This document shows, one piece after another, positions 42,856-53,403 of a stretch of 64,000 nt of DNA. The position numbers and the translations under genes are program-made. Source of the DNA: Herbiconiux ginsengi (GTDB lineage: Bacteria; Actinomycetota; Actinomycetes; Actinomycetales; Microbacteriaceae); contig NZ_FNPZ01000003.1 of assembly GCF_900107435.1 (NCBI RefSeq), positions 682,001-746,000 of the forward strand, given 5' to 3'. The notes under the pieces were generated by a model. That model had not been told where the DNA came from. It did no database searches and was given only the letters and a program-made list of their open reading frames with translations. Position 1 is the first letter of the stretch; each line of letters starts with the position of its first letter.

Positions 42856-44640
42856 ATGCGGTTGAGTATGCGGCTGGCAGGAGCAGCAGCGGCTGCGGTG
42901 GTTCTGATGGCGGGCTTCGCTGCTCCTGCGAATGCGGCGCCACCGGCACCGGCGTCCGTCGCCTTCACCCAGAACGTGACGCCGATGCTCGATTCCATCA
43001 ACGCCTCGTGGGGATCGTTCATGGCGCCGACCGTCGGCGGATTCATGGTGTCCGACGACACCACGGCGTTGCAAGTGACCCTCCCCTCGCAACTCTCGAG
43101 CCATTTCGCGGAGTCGTGGGACTATGCCGTACGAACCCGTGAGGCCGCACAGACGCTCGTGAGCGGTGCCGTCGGAAGCACCAGCGGAACGTTCACCGTG
43201 CCGGTGCCGCAATCGCTGCAGGGCTTTTCCGAACTCGAGCTCCTCGTGACCAACGGCTACAACACCGGATCGGTCGCCGTGCCGGTCACTTTGAACGCCA
43301 TCCTGCACGTGCACTCGGATCTGAACTCGACATCGGCAGCCATCCCTCTCACGAAGGCGACCGCGACCTCGTACGGCCGCACGTCGTCGTTCGGGTCGTC
43401 ACCGGTGAACGCGGACGTCGTGGCGGGTCAGACCATCACGATCACCTCCCCTCCTGGCTCCTGGACGCATGGCCCGGACGGCGACTGGGCGACACCGGGA
43501 GCGATCTCCGTCAGCCTGTTCGCTCCCGGGGGAGGGGGATTCTTCGGAATCACCACCGGCACGGCCTCGCCCGACGGATCGACCGTCACGGTCCAGATCC
43601 CCAGGAGCCCTCTGACTCCGTACTTCCCTGATGGAGCGACCTCGCGCTCGGTCACCGTGCAGGTCACCCTGCCCCAGGCTCCTCACTCTCCGGCCAGCTT
43701 CAACGTTCAGGCCTACATGAACGTGTTGCCGCCCACCGGTCCGGTCACGGATCGCATCAGTGGTGCCGATCGATACGAGGTCGCACTCGGTCTCTCCTAC
43801 CGGTCGTACCCGCAAGGAGCCGACACCGCCTTCGTCGTGACCGGCGAGAACTATCCCGACGCCCTTTCCGCGGCGCCAGCGGCCGTTCACCGCGGTGCCC
43901 CACTTCTGCTGACCCCCTCGGGATCGCTGCTGCCGTCAGTCAAAGCCGAACTCCAACGACTCGGCGTCAAAGACGTCTACGTGGTGGGCGGGGTGAACTC
44001 CGTGTCGGAGTCGGTGGTCTCGCAGATCGAGGGCATCGGCGCCACCGTGCACCGCATCGCGGGCGCCGACCGCTACGAGGCCTCGCGGGCCGTGGCTTCC
44101 GGAACGTTCGCCGACAGCCACTCGGGCCTGGCCTACATCGCCACCGGAGCGAACTTCCCCGACGCGCTCGCCGCCGGAGGGGCCGCAGGCCACGCGGATG
44201 CCCCGGTGATCCTCGTCAACGGCGGCGCTCCGAGGCTGGACGACGCGACGAAGCAGCAACTCGTCGACCTGGGCGTCACGAGAATCAAGATCGCGGGCGG
44301 TCCGAACTCGGTTTCTACGGGGATCGAGCACGACCTCTCGCTCATTGCTCCGACCACGCGGCTCTGGGGCGCGGACCGCATCGAGGCCGCTGCCGCCATC
44401 AACCTGGACGCCTATGGCACGAGCGATCGCGCCTTCGTCGTGACGGGCTACAAGTTCCCCGATGCTCTGGCCGGCGCTGCCTGGGCCGGAAAGCTCGGTG
44501 CGCCGCTGTACGTCTCCGTGCCGGACTGCATACCCACAGCGGTCACGGGCGCCCTGGCGCAGCAGAGTGTGAAGCAGTTGACACTCATCGGTGGATTGGC
44601 TTCCTTGTCCTCGAACGTGCAGGAGTACGTCGAGTGCTGA
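42856..44640 (+). CDS. Secreted protein with three cell-wall-binding (CWB2) repeats
   Basis: A 594-residue secreted protein. The signal peptide covers about residues 1-31 (cut after ANA). Residues 32-290 form an unrecognised, beta-rich, Ser/Thr-rich region. The rest is three CW_binding_2 repeats of about 95 residues, each opening with a RISGADRYE-like segment and containing a FVVTGENYPDALSA-like segment. In clostridial S-layer proteins these repeats hold the protein on wall polymers; a cell-surface role is likely here. The third repeat is the most divergent and the chain ends in Cys. Hairpin 44661-44676 follows. Confidence 0.85.
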   Translation: MRLSMRLAGAAAAAVVLMAGFAAPANAAPPAPASVAFTQNVTPMLDSINASWGSFMAPTVGGFMVSDDTTALQVTLPSQLSSHFAESWDYAVRTREAAQTLVSGAVGSTSGTFTVPVPQSLQGFSELELLVTNGYNTGSVAVPVTLNAILHVHSDLNSTSAAIPLTKATATSYGRTSSFGSSPVNADVVAGQTITITSPPGSWTHGPDGDWATPGAISVSLFAPGGGGFFGITTGTASPDGSTVTVQIPRSPLTPYFPDGATSRSVTVQVTLPQAPHSPASFNVQAYMNVLPPTGPVTDRISGADRYEVALGLSYRSYPQGADTAFVVTGENYPDALSAAPAAVHRGAPLLLTPSGSLLPSVKAELQRLGVKDVYVVGGVNSVSESVVSQIEGIGATVHRIAGADRYEASRAVASGTFADSHSGLAYIATGANFPDALAAGGAAGHADAPVILVNGGAPRLDDATKQQLVDLGVTRIKIAGGPNSVSTGIEHDLSLIAPTTRLWGADRIEAAAAINLDAYGTSDRAFVVTGYKFPDALAGAAWAGKLGAPLYVSVPDCIPTAVTGALAQQSVKQLTLIGGLASLSSNVQEYVEC

Positions 44641-44660
44641 CCGGAGCGATGTCTGCGCTA

Positions 44661-44676
44661 CCGCCGATGACGGCGG
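44661..44676 (+). terminator. Hairpin after the cell-wall-binding-repeat gene
   Basis: CCGCCG and CGGCGG pair over the four-base loop ATGA, 20 bases past the stop codon and upstream of the hisS promoter. Confidence 0.5.
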
Positions 44677-44708
44677 CACCCGGGATCGGGGCGGCTCGCA
44701 CGAGTCGG

Positions 44709-44714
44709 TAATCT
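44709..44714 (+). promoter_or_regulatory. -10 box of hisS, leaderless type
   Basis: TAATCT lies 6 bases before the hisS ATG at 44721. No T-box leader or ribosome site fits in the gap. Confidence 0.55.
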
Positions 44715-44720
44715 GGACGA

Positions 44721-46016
44721 ATGGCTTCTCCCGTCTCACCCCCTCGCGGCATGCGCGACTTCCTGCCCGCCGAGAAGGCGAAGCGCGAGCGCGCGCTCGG
44801 CCTCATCCGCGCGAGCTATGCGGCGCACGGCTTCGACGAGATCGAGACCCCGGTCGTCGAGGACTTCGGGCGCCTGCACTCGGGCCTCGGCGGCGACAAC
44901 GAGAAGCTCGCTTTCAACGTCATGAAGCGGGGTCTGGATGCCGCGGCTCTCCAGGCGGCCGCCGAAGCCGACGATCCCGACCAGCTGGCCGACCTCGGCC
45001 TGCGCTTCGACCTCACCGTGCCCCTGGCCCGCTTCTACGCCACCCACCGCGCGAACCTCCCACAGGTGTTCCGCGCGGTGCAGATCGCTCCGGTCTGGCG
45101 CGCCGAGCGCCCGCAGAAGGGCCGCTACCGCCAGTTCGTGCAGTGCGACATCGACATCATCGGCGAAGCCGGCATCCTCGCCGAGATCGAACTCCTCACC
45201 GCCACCCTCGCCACCCTCGACTCGCTGGGACTCGAGGGCTGCAGCATCCGCATCAACGACCGCCGGCTGCTGATCGGGATGCTCGAGGCGTTCGGATTCG
45301 CCGCCGAGGAGCACGCATCCGTTCTGATCACCGTCGACAAGCTCGACAAGGTCGGCCCCACCGGCGTGGTCGAGGAGTTGCGGAGCCGTGAGGCGACCCC
45401 TGCTGCGGTCGAGGCCATCGAGGCGTACTTCGCCGGTGCGCCCGTGCTCGCGCAGGCAGTCGGACTCACCGGGTCGGAGGTCGCCGCAGCGCTTCCCGCC
45501 GGGGTGGCTCCGGATGCGGTAGCCGAACTGGTGTCGATCGGCGCGGCCCTCCGCGAAGCCGGCGTCGAGGGCGTGCTGAAATTCGATCCCTTCCTCGTGC
45601 GCGGCATGGGCTACTACACCGGCACGATCTTCGAGATCGAGCACCCCGACTTCTCGTTCTCGCTCGGCGGTGGCGGCCGCTACGACGGCATGATCGGCCG
45701 CTTCCTCGGCGAGGAGGTGCCCGCCTGCGGCTTCTCGATCGGTTTCGAACGCATCATCGATCTGATCGACGAGCCCGAGGCCGCGCACGCCGAGGCGATC
45801 GTGCTGGTGCACGACAAGGCCGCCGACCCCACCCGGCTGCTCTCGCTGAAGGCGCAGCTCGTCGCCCGCGGAGCCCGGGTGCGTCTGGAACGCCGCACCA
45901 AGAACCTCACTCCGCTGCTCGACCGAGCCGCTGCAGCGGGGTTCACGAGCTTCGCGCTGGTGGGCTGGGACACGACGGATGCCGCCGAGCTCGACCTCAA
46001 ATCGCTCTCGGCTTAA
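44721..46016 (+). CDS. hisS: Histidyl-tRNA synthetase
   Basis: A 431-residue class II synthetase. Motif 1 region is PPRGMRDFLPAEKAKRE, motif 2 lies in FRAVQIAPVWRAERPQKGRYRQFVQCDID, and the histidine-specific segments are RFDLTVPLARFYATH and VRGMGYYTGTIFEIEH. Motif 3 is in CGFSIGFERII, and the C-terminal anticodon-binding domain follows from about residue 345. It shows the form found in actinobacteria with HisS of about 430 residues. Confidence 0.95.
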   Translation: MASPVSPPRGMRDFLPAEKAKRERALGLIRASYAAHGFDEIETPVVEDFGRLHSGLGGDNEKLAFNVMKRGLDAAALQAAAEADDPDQLADLGLRFDLTVPLARFYATHRANLPQVFRAVQIAPVWRAERPQKGRYRQFVQCDIDIIGEAGILAEIELLTATLATLDSLGLEGCSIRINDRRLLIGMLEAFGFAAEEHASVLITVDKLDKVGPTGVVEELRSREATPAAVEAIEAYFAGAPVLAQAVGLTGSEVAAALPAGVAPDAVAELVSIGAALREAGVEGVLKFDPFLVRGMGYYTGTIFEIEHPDFSFSLGGGGRYDGMIGRFLGEEVPACGFSIGFERIIDLIDEPEAAHAEAIVLVHDKAADPTRLLSLKAQLVARGARVRLERRTKNLTPLLDRAAAAGFTSFALVGWDTTDAAELDLKSLSA

Positions 46017-46034
46017 CGCCGAAAACGGCCGTGG

Positions 46035-46064
46035 TGACAGATGCATAGCTGAGCTATGTATAGT
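46035..46064 (+). promoter_or_regulatory. Promoter with embedded MarR operator
   Basis: TGACAG (46035-46040) and TATAGT (46059-46064) are 18 bp apart. Between them lies the perfect inverted repeat CATAGC-TGA-GCTATG (46044-46058). Repressor binding there would block RNA polymerase. The downstream GTG is 8 bases from the -10. Confidence 0.65.
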
Positions 46065-46072
46065 AGTTGACC

Positions 46073-46555
46073 GTGAACAACGAAATCACCTCCACCAGCA
46101 CAGCCACCCGATCCGAACTCTCCGAACTCCTCTCCGACCTCGTGTCGGTGACGAACCGCCTCACCCGCATCGCCGCCCAGGCCACGGGCGAGTCGACCTC
46201 TCCCGCCACCTGGCGAACCCTCAGCGTGCTGAGCTCCTTCGGCCCGATGCGCCTCGGCGAGCTCGCCAAGCAGAGCCGCGTCTCGCAGCCCACGATGACC
46301 AAGATCGTCGCGAACCTCAATGAGGTCGAATGGATCCGCCGCATCGCGGACGTCGACGACGCCCGCGCCTGGCAGATCGCTCTCGCCCCGAAGGGCATCA
46401 AGGCGCTCGACGAATGGCGCGACCGTCTGGGCTCCGCTCTCGCGCCGCTCTTCACCGACCTCGACCACGAGGAGATCGACGTGATCAGCCGGGCGGTCGA
46501 CCTCCTCCACGAGTGCACCGACGTGCGGGCGGCAGACGTCGTGAAGGCCGCCTGA
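46073..46555 (+). CDS. MarR-family transcriptional regulator
   Basis: A 160-residue MarR protein. The winged helix spans about residues 45-105 (TWRTLSVLSSFGPMRLGELAKQSRVSQPTMTKIVANLNE, wing with RRIADVDDARAW), flanked by dimerisation helices. It should repress itself and the MFS exporter that follows after two bases, releasing when a phenolic or drug-like ligand binds. A TTG at 46067 is an alternative start. The palindrome in its promoter is the expected operator. Confidence 0.9.
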   Translation: MNNEITSTSTATRSELSELLSDLVSVTNRLTRIAAQATGESTSPATWRTLSVLSSFGPMRLGELAKQSRVSQPTMTKIVANLNEVEWIRRIADVDDARAWQIALAPKGIKALDEWRDRLGSALAPLFTDLDHEEIDVISRAVDLLHECTDVRAADVVKAA

Positions 46556-46557
46556 GG

Positions 46558-47811
46558 ATGACCGCAGCGGCGGAGAAGTCGACCACGGCCGGCGCCCCGG
46601 CGAAGAAGAACCCGATCCTGCACCAGCCCAAGGCCGTCTGGGCCGTGGCGTTCGCGTGCGTCATCGCGTTCATGGGCATCGGCCTGGTCGACCCGATCCT
46701 GCCGGCCATCGCGGACAGCCTGCACGCCACGCCCACCCAGACGAGCCTGCTGTTCACGAGCTACCTGCTCATCACGGGCTTCGCGATGCTCTTCACGAGC
46801 TGGCTCTCCACCCGCATCGGCGCCCGCAAGACGCTGCTCTTCGGTCTCGCACTGATCGTCGTCTTCGCTCTCGCCGCCGGGCTCTCGCAGAACGTGGAGT
46901 CGGTCATCGGCTTCCGCGCCGGCTGGGGCCTCGGCAACGCCCTCTTCATCTCGACCGCGCTGGCGACGATCGTCGGCGCGGCGAGCGGCGGCGCGAGCTC
47001 GGCCATCATCCTCTACGAGGCGGCGCTCGGCCTCGGCATCGCGATCGGCCCGCTGCTCGGCGGACTCCTGGGTTCGATCAGCTGGCGCGGCCCGTTCTTC
47101 GGCACCTCGGTTCTGATGGCGATCGGCTTCATCGCCATCGCCACCCTGATGAAGAAGGAGACAGCGCGGCCCACCCCGACCCCGCTCTCCGCTCCCTTCA
47201 AGGCGCTCACCCGGCCCGCCTTGGCCGTGCTCGCCGTGGCCGCGCTGTTCTACAACATCGGCTTCTTCATCCTGCTCGCCTACACACCGTTCCCGCTCGG
47301 TCTCGACGCGATGGGATTGGGGCTCACCTTCTTCGGCTGGGGCCTCGCCGTGGCCATCACCTCGGTCTGGGTGGCCCCGCTGCTCACCCGGCGGCTCCCG
47401 CGCACCCGCGTGCTCTGGGCGGTGCTTCTCCTGCTGGCACTCGACCTCGTCGCCGCCGGGCTCTTCGTGTCGAGCACGGTGGGCCTGATCGTCGCCGTGA
47501 TCGTGGGCGGAGCCCTGCTCGGTGTGATGAACACCGTGCTCACCGAATCGGTGATGGCGGCGACCGATCTGCCGCGGCCGGTAGCGTCGTCGGCCTATTC
47601 CGCTGTGCGCTTCATCGGCGGCGCGGTCGCTCCTCCTGTCGCCTCGTTGATCGCCGTCGCCTTCGCGGCGGCCACCCCGTTCTACGTGGCGGCCGGATCG
47701 GTGGTCGTCGCCTCGCTCATCGTCATCGTCGGTCACCGCCTCATCGCGCATGTCGATCACGAAGAAGAAGGCGAGATCGAAGAGGCCGAGGCGATCACCG
47801 CGGGGGAGTAG
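46558..47811 (+). CDS. MFS drug/metabolite exporter
   Basis: A 417-residue transporter with 12 predicted helices (DHA1-like). The first helix has the sequence MGIGLVDPILPAIADSL, loop 2-3 carries LSTRIGARKTLLFG (motif A), and helix 5 carries GLGIAIGPLLGGLLG (motif C, typical of antiporters). The C-terminus is an acidic cytoplasmic tail (HEEEGEIEEAEAI). Co-transcribed with the MarR gene. Substrate unknown. Confidence 0.9.
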   Translation: MTAAAEKSTTAGAPAKKNPILHQPKAVWAVAFACVIAFMGIGLVDPILPAIADSLHATPTQTSLLFTSYLLITGFAMLFTSWLSTRIGARKTLLFGLALIVVFALAAGLSQNVESVIGFRAGWGLGNALFISTALATIVGAASGGASSAIILYEAALGLGIAIGPLLGGLLGSISWRGPFFGTSVLMAIGFIAIATLMKKETARPTPTPLSAPFKALTRPALAVLAVAALFYNIGFFILLAYTPFPLGLDAMGLGLTFFGWGLAVAITSVWVAPLLTRRLPRTRVLWAVLLLLALDLVAAGLFVSSTVGLIVAVIVGGALLGVMNTVLTESVMAATDLPRPVASSAYSAVRFIGGAVAPPVASLIAVAFAAATPFYVAAGSVVVASLIVIVGHRLIAHVDHEEEGEIEEAEAITAGE

Positions 47812-49439
<1,628 letters not shown>

Positions 49440-49474
49440 GCATCCCGCCCAGGAGTCGATCGAAGGTAGTTCTC

Positions 49475-49993
49475 ATGCGGCAGCGCACACCGAAGACCCG
49501 GCCCGCCCGGGTGCCGGTGGCGCTGCCGCAGAACTCCCCCGGGGGCGCTCCGGCGCCGGGGAGCTGGCTGCGCAGCATCCGCTTCTCCGGATTCACGGTG
49601 CTGATGTTCGTGGTCATCGTGATGTTCGTGATCATCATCGCTCCCGGCCTCCGCGTCTACATCGAGCAGCGCCAGGAGCTCGCGGCACTTCAGGCGGCCG
49701 TGGATGCGAAGTCGGAGCAGAACGACGACCTGACCTCGCAGATCGCCCGCTGGAGCGATCCGGCCTACATCAAGGCCGAAGCCCGCGACCGGCTCTACTA
49801 CGTGATGCCGGGCGAGACCAGCTTCCTCATCATCGACGACGTGCCGAGCGCGGGGTCGACGGATGCGCCGGTGAGCGACTCCATCACCACCACGAACGTC
49901 GACTGGCTGTCGTCGCTGTTCGCCTCCGGCATGACCGCGGGCCTCTCCACCCAGACACCCGAAGAGCTGCAGTCGAACGGAACCGTGCAATGA
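49475..49993 (+). CDS. Septum formation initiator (DivIC/FtsB-like)
   Basis: A 172-residue bitopic protein: a basic Pro-rich N-terminus, a membrane helix at about residues 39-60, a coiled coil of about 35 residues (QRQELAALQAAVDAKSEQNDDLTSQIARW) and the DivIC motif DPAYIKAEARDRLYYVMPGE. DivIC/FtsB proteins join FtsL and FtsQ in the divisome. A Ser/Thr/Asp-rich tail of about 60 residues is extra. The row eno-divIC-DUF501 is conserved in actinobacteria; the stop overlaps the DUF501 start (ATGA). Confidence 0.9.
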   Translation: MRQRTPKTRPARVPVALPQNSPGGAPAPGSWLRSIRFSGFTVLMFVVIVMFVIIIAPGLRVYIEQRQELAALQAAVDAKSEQNDDLTSQIARWSDPAYIKAEARDRLYYVMPGETSFLIIDDVPSAGSTDAPVSDSITTTNVDWLSSLFASGMTAGLSTQTPEELQSNGTVQ

Positions 49994-50505
49994 CCACCCC
50001 GCCTTTCGAGCCGGCCAGCGAGCACGACCTGGCGGTCGCCTCCGCTCAGCTCGGGCGGCCGGTGCGGAACGTGCTGGGCATCGCCGCGCGCTGTGTCTGT
50101 GGCAACCCCACGGTCGTGGCCACTGCTCCTCGCCTGGCCGACGGCACCCCCTTCCCCACCCTCTATTACCTGTCGCACCCGGCCGCCACTGCCGCGATGA
50201 GCGACCTCGAGGCCGAGCACGTCATGGTGGAGCTGCAGGATGCGCTGGCCGACGAGGCACTGTCGGCCCAGTATCACTCGGCGCATCAGGCCTATCTGGC
50301 CGACCGCTCCGTCTTCGGAGAGGTGCCGGAGATCGCGGGCATCTCGGCCGGTGGGATGCCCACTCGGGTGAAGTGCCTGCACGCCCTCGCCGCTCACGCT
50401 CTGGCGGCGGGCCCCGGTGTGAACCCGATCGGTGATCTCGCCCTGGCGCGCGGCGACTGGTCGCCCGAGGTCTGCGAGTGCGTCGACTACCTGATCGACG
50501 CCTGA
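49990..50505 (+). CDS. DUF501 family protein
   Basis: A 171-residue protein of unknown function with the family pattern QLGRPVRNVLGIAARCVCGNPTVVATAPRLADGTPFPTLYYL near the N-terminus and GGMPTRVKCLHALAAHALA later. The CVCG and KCLH cysteines and nearby histidines suggest a possible metal site, which is inference. It is coupled to the divisome gene upstream by a four-base overlap and to the protease gene downstream by a one-base overlap. Confidence 0.9.
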   Translation: MTTPPFEPASEHDLAVASAQLGRPVRNVLGIAARCVCGNPTVVATAPRLADGTPFPTLYYLSHPAATAAMSDLEAEHVMVELQDALADEALSAQYHSAHQAYLADRSVFGEVPEIAGISAGGMPTRVKCLHALAAHALAAGPGVNPIGDLALARGDWSPEVCECVDYLIDA

Positions 50506-51779
50506 TGCGACGGCGCCGAGTGCACGGTGGTCGGCCGGCTCTCCTCGTCGGCGCGTTCGCGGCGGTGTGTGTCGTGGGCATCGCGCCGGTCGGCGCCGTG
50601 CTGCCGGCGCGCGCCGACTCGATCCGTGACATGGAGTACTGGCTCGGCGACTACGGCTTCAGCGACGCCTGGGACACGACTCGCGGTGCCGGCGCCACGG
50701 TTGCGGTGATCGACACCGGGGTCGACGGCAGCGTCGCCGAACTGCAGGGCGCCGTGGTCGACGGCACGGATGTCTCGGGCATCGGCTCGACGAACGGCCA
50801 GACCCCGGTGGGCGAGAGCTCCGAACACGGCACGATGGTGGCCTCGCTCATCGCGGGACGCGGCACGGGCGACGGGAACGGCGTGATCGGCGTCGCACCC
50901 GAGGCATCGCTGCTCTCGATCTCGGTGGCGCTGGGCACGGGATCGGTCGACTCCGACGAACAGATCGCGCACGCCGTGCGCTGGGCGGTCGACCACGGGG
51001 CCGACGTGATCAACATGTCGCTCACCCGCAACAGCCTCGACTGGCCGCAGAGCTGGGACGACGCGTTCTCCTACGCTTTCGATCACGACGTCGTGGTCGT
51101 GGCCGCGGCCGGCAACCGGGGGAGCGGCACCACCGAGGTCGGCGCGCCCGCCACCATTCCGGGGGTCGTCGCCGTCGCGGGTGTCGACAAGGCGGGCGAC
51201 GCGAGCTTCGACGCGTCCTCGCAGGGCATCACGATCGCCGTCGCCGCTCCCAGCGAGCAGCTGGTCGGCGTGGTGCCGGGCGGCGGCTACGTGCTGTGGG
51301 ACGGCACGAGCGGCGCGGCGCCCTTGGTCAGCGGGCTGGCGGCCCTGGTGAAGTCGGCCTACCCGGATCTCGACGCGAACAACGTGATCAACCGCATCAT
51401 CGCCACGGCAGAACCCAAGGGCGATCCGGTGCCGGGGCCGATCTACGGCTACGGGCTGGTCGACGCGGAGGCCGCGGTGACGGCATCCGTCGACCCTGTC
51501 GCGGCGAATCCGATCGGCGACCTGGCGGCCTGGATCGCCACCTACCGGCCCGCTTCCGGCGGTGGGTCGCTCGACTCGCTGCTGATCCCACCGCCCTCAC
51601 CGGCCCCGACGGGAGCGATGTCCGGGTCGGATTCCCCGTCTCGGGGCAGCGATCGACCGGAGGTGTACACTCTCATCCATTGGGCGGTGCCGCTGGGGCT
51701 CCTGCTCGGGTTCCTCATCCTGATGGCGACGTTCGCCCTCGGGGCGGTCTCGCATTTCAGAGGGCTGCTTCGCAAGTAG
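50505..51779 (+). CDS. Mycosin-like membrane-anchored subtilase (S8)
   Basis: A 424-residue serine protease. Signal helix at about residues 12-36. The catalytic triad is Asp in VAVIDTGVDG, His in SSEHGTMVASLIAG and Ser in WDGTSGAAPLVSG, with the oxyanion Asn in VVAAAGNRG. A C-terminal membrane helix at about residues 390-415 ends in a basic tail. The layout matches mycosins (MycP), which belong to type VII secretion loci, but no ESX gene is nearby. It is probably a housekeeping envelope protease of the eno-divIC cluster. The ATG overlaps the DUF501 stop by one base. Confidence 0.9.
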   Translation: MRRRRVHGGRPALLVGAFAAVCVVGIAPVGAVLPARADSIRDMEYWLGDYGFSDAWDTTRGAGATVAVIDTGVDGSVAELQGAVVDGTDVSGIGSTNGQTPVGESSEHGTMVASLIAGRGTGDGNGVIGVAPEASLLSISVALGTGSVDSDEQIAHAVRWAVDHGADVINMSLTRNSLDWPQSWDDAFSYAFDHDVVVVAAAGNRGSGTTEVGAPATIPGVVAVAGVDKAGDASFDASSQGITIAVAAPSEQLVGVVPGGGYVLWDGTSGAAPLVSGLAALVKSAYPDLDANNVINRIIATAEPKGDPVPGPIYGYGLVDAEAAVTASVDPVAANPIGDLAAWIATYRPASGGGSLDSLLIPPPSPAPTGAMSGSDSPSRGSDRPEVYTLIHWAVPLGLLLGFLILMATFALGAVSHFRGLLRK

Positions 51780-51823
51780 TAGATTGTAACGAAGGCCCCC
51801 CCTACCTAGGAGATCGTTTCACT

Positions 51824-53329
51824 GTGCCCAAGATCCTCATCGTCGGCGGCGGATACGCCGGGTTCTACACTGCGTGGAAGCTCGAGAAGTGGCTGAGGTC
51901 CGGCGAGGCCGAGGTCACGGTCGTCGACCCGCTGCCGTACATGACGTACCAGCCCTTCCTGCCTGAGGTGGCGGCCGGATCGATCGAGCCGCGTCACGCG
52001 GTGGTCGGCATCCGTCGTCACCTGAAGAAGACCCGCGTGATCGCGGGCAAGGTGACCGGTGTGAACCACGACGCGAAGACGGCCACCATCACTCCCGCCG
52101 CCGGTGAGGCGTGGGAGGAGAGCTACGACCAGATCGTGATCACGGCCGGTGCCGTCTCGCGCACCTTCCCGATTCCGGGCGTGGCCGACGAGGCCATCGG
52201 GCTCAAGACGATCGAAGAGGCGACCGCGATCCGCGACCGCGTGCTCACCAACTTCGACAAGGCGGCACTCCTGCCGCCCGGCCCCGAACGCGACCGCCTG
52301 CTCACCGTCGTGGTGGTCGGCGGAGGCTTCGCGGGCATCGAGGTGTTCGCCGAGCTGCGCTCCTTCGTCAGCGCCCTCGTCGAGACCTACCCCGAGATCG
52401 AGTTCGAGGACACCCATTTCCACCTGATCGAGGCGATGGGCCGCATCATGCCCGAGGTGAGCCTGCCCACGTCGCTCTGGGTCATCAAGAACCTGGCCGA
52501 GCGCGGGGCTCAGATCCACCTCGACACCCAGCTCAAGTCGGCGGTGGGCGGCGTGATCGAGCTGTCGACCGGTGAGAGCTTCGAGTCCGACCTCATCATC
52601 TGGACCGCCGGTGTCATGGCCACGCCCGACATCAAGCACTACGGCCTTCCGCTGGAGGAGCGCGGGCGACTGCGCGTGCGCGCCGACCTGCGGGTCGAGG
52701 GCGACGACGGCATCGTCGAAGGCGCCTGGGGTGCTGGCGACGTGAGCGCCGTGCCCGATCTCACGGGTGGCGGCGTCGGCGGATACTGCGTGCCGAACGC
52801 CCAGCACGCCGTGCGCCAGGGCAAGCTGCTGGCGAAGAACATCGTGGCCGACCTGCGTGGCGAAGGGGTCAAAGACTACTTCCACAAGAACATGGGTGCG
52901 GTCGCCGGTCTCGGTCTCGGCATCGGAGTGTTCCAGTCGGGCAAGCTGGCCATCAAGGGTCTGCCGGCCTGGTTCGCGCACCGTGGCTACCACGGTCTCG
53001 CGATGCCGTCGTGGGAGCGCAAGTTCCGCGTGATCTGGGGCTGGGTGAACAACTTCTTCCTCGGCCGCGACAACGTCTCGCTCGAGGCCCGTGTGCACCC
53101 GCGCGCCGAGTTCGAGAAGTTCGCGGCGCGCCCGCGTCCGGCGGCTCCGGCCGTCGAGGTCCCTGCTGCACCCGCATCCGCCCCTGAGCCGTCGCCCGCC
53201 CTGGTGGGCGCTCCGGCATCGGCGCCCGCTCCCGAAGCAGCCGTCGACGGCGAGTCCTCCGCTCCGGCGGCCAAGGCCCCTCGCGCCACCAAGGCTCGCA
53301 CCCCGAAGGCGGCTCCGGCCGCCGAGTGA
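51824..53329 (+). CDS. ndh: Type II NADH:quinone dehydrogenase (Ndh)
   Basis: A 501-residue FAD enzyme passing electrons from NADH to quinone at the membrane without proton pumping. It has an FAD motif ILIVGGGYAGFYTAWKL, the PYMTYQPFLPEVAAGSIEPRH segment, an NAD motif VVVVGGGFAGIEVFAEL and a second FAD contact AWGAGDVSAVP. The last 60 residues are an Ala/Pro/Lys-rich low-complexity tail not found in the E. coli enzyme. The frame is open far upstream, but GTG 51824 is where homology starts. TAGATT at 51780-51785 may be its -10. Confidence 0.93.
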   Translation: MPKILIVGGGYAGFYTAWKLEKWLRSGEAEVTVVDPLPYMTYQPFLPEVAAGSIEPRHAVVGIRRHLKKTRVIAGKVTGVNHDAKTATITPAAGEAWEESYDQIVITAGAVSRTFPIPGVADEAIGLKTIEEATAIRDRVLTNFDKAALLPPGPERDRLLTVVVVGGGFAGIEVFAELRSFVSALVETYPEIEFEDTHFHLIEAMGRIMPEVSLPTSLWVIKNLAERGAQIHLDTQLKSAVGGVIELSTGESFESDLIIWTAGVMATPDIKHYGLPLEERGRLRVRADLRVEGDDGIVEGAWGAGDVSAVPDLTGGGVGGYCVPNAQHAVRQGKLLAKNIVADLRGEGVKDYFHKNMGAVAGLGLGIGVFQSGKLAIKGLPAWFAHRGYHGLAMPSWERKFRVIWGWVNNFFLGRDNVSLEARVHPRAEFEKFAARPRPAAPAVEVPAAPASAPEPSPALVGAPASAPAPEAAVDGESSAPAAKAPRATKARTPKAAPAAE

Positions 53330-53343
53330 CCTCGCCGTGGGGC

Positions 53344-53363
53344 CTCCCGGCTGCGGCCGGGGG
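53344..53363 (+). terminator. Hairpin after ndh
   Basis: CTCCCGG pairs with CCGGGGG (one T-G) over a six-base loop, 15 bases past the ndh stop and just before the tRNA promoter box TACGAT at 53371-53376. Confidence 0.5.
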
Positions 53364-53403
53364 CTCCCGGTACGATGGGGTGCCCGCGGCACGCCGGTGC
53401 CTG

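Noticed and set aside
50505-51779. Type VII secretion locus around the mycosin-like gene
   Set aside because: No EccB/C/D/E, WXG100 or PE/PPE-like gene occurs in the flanks.
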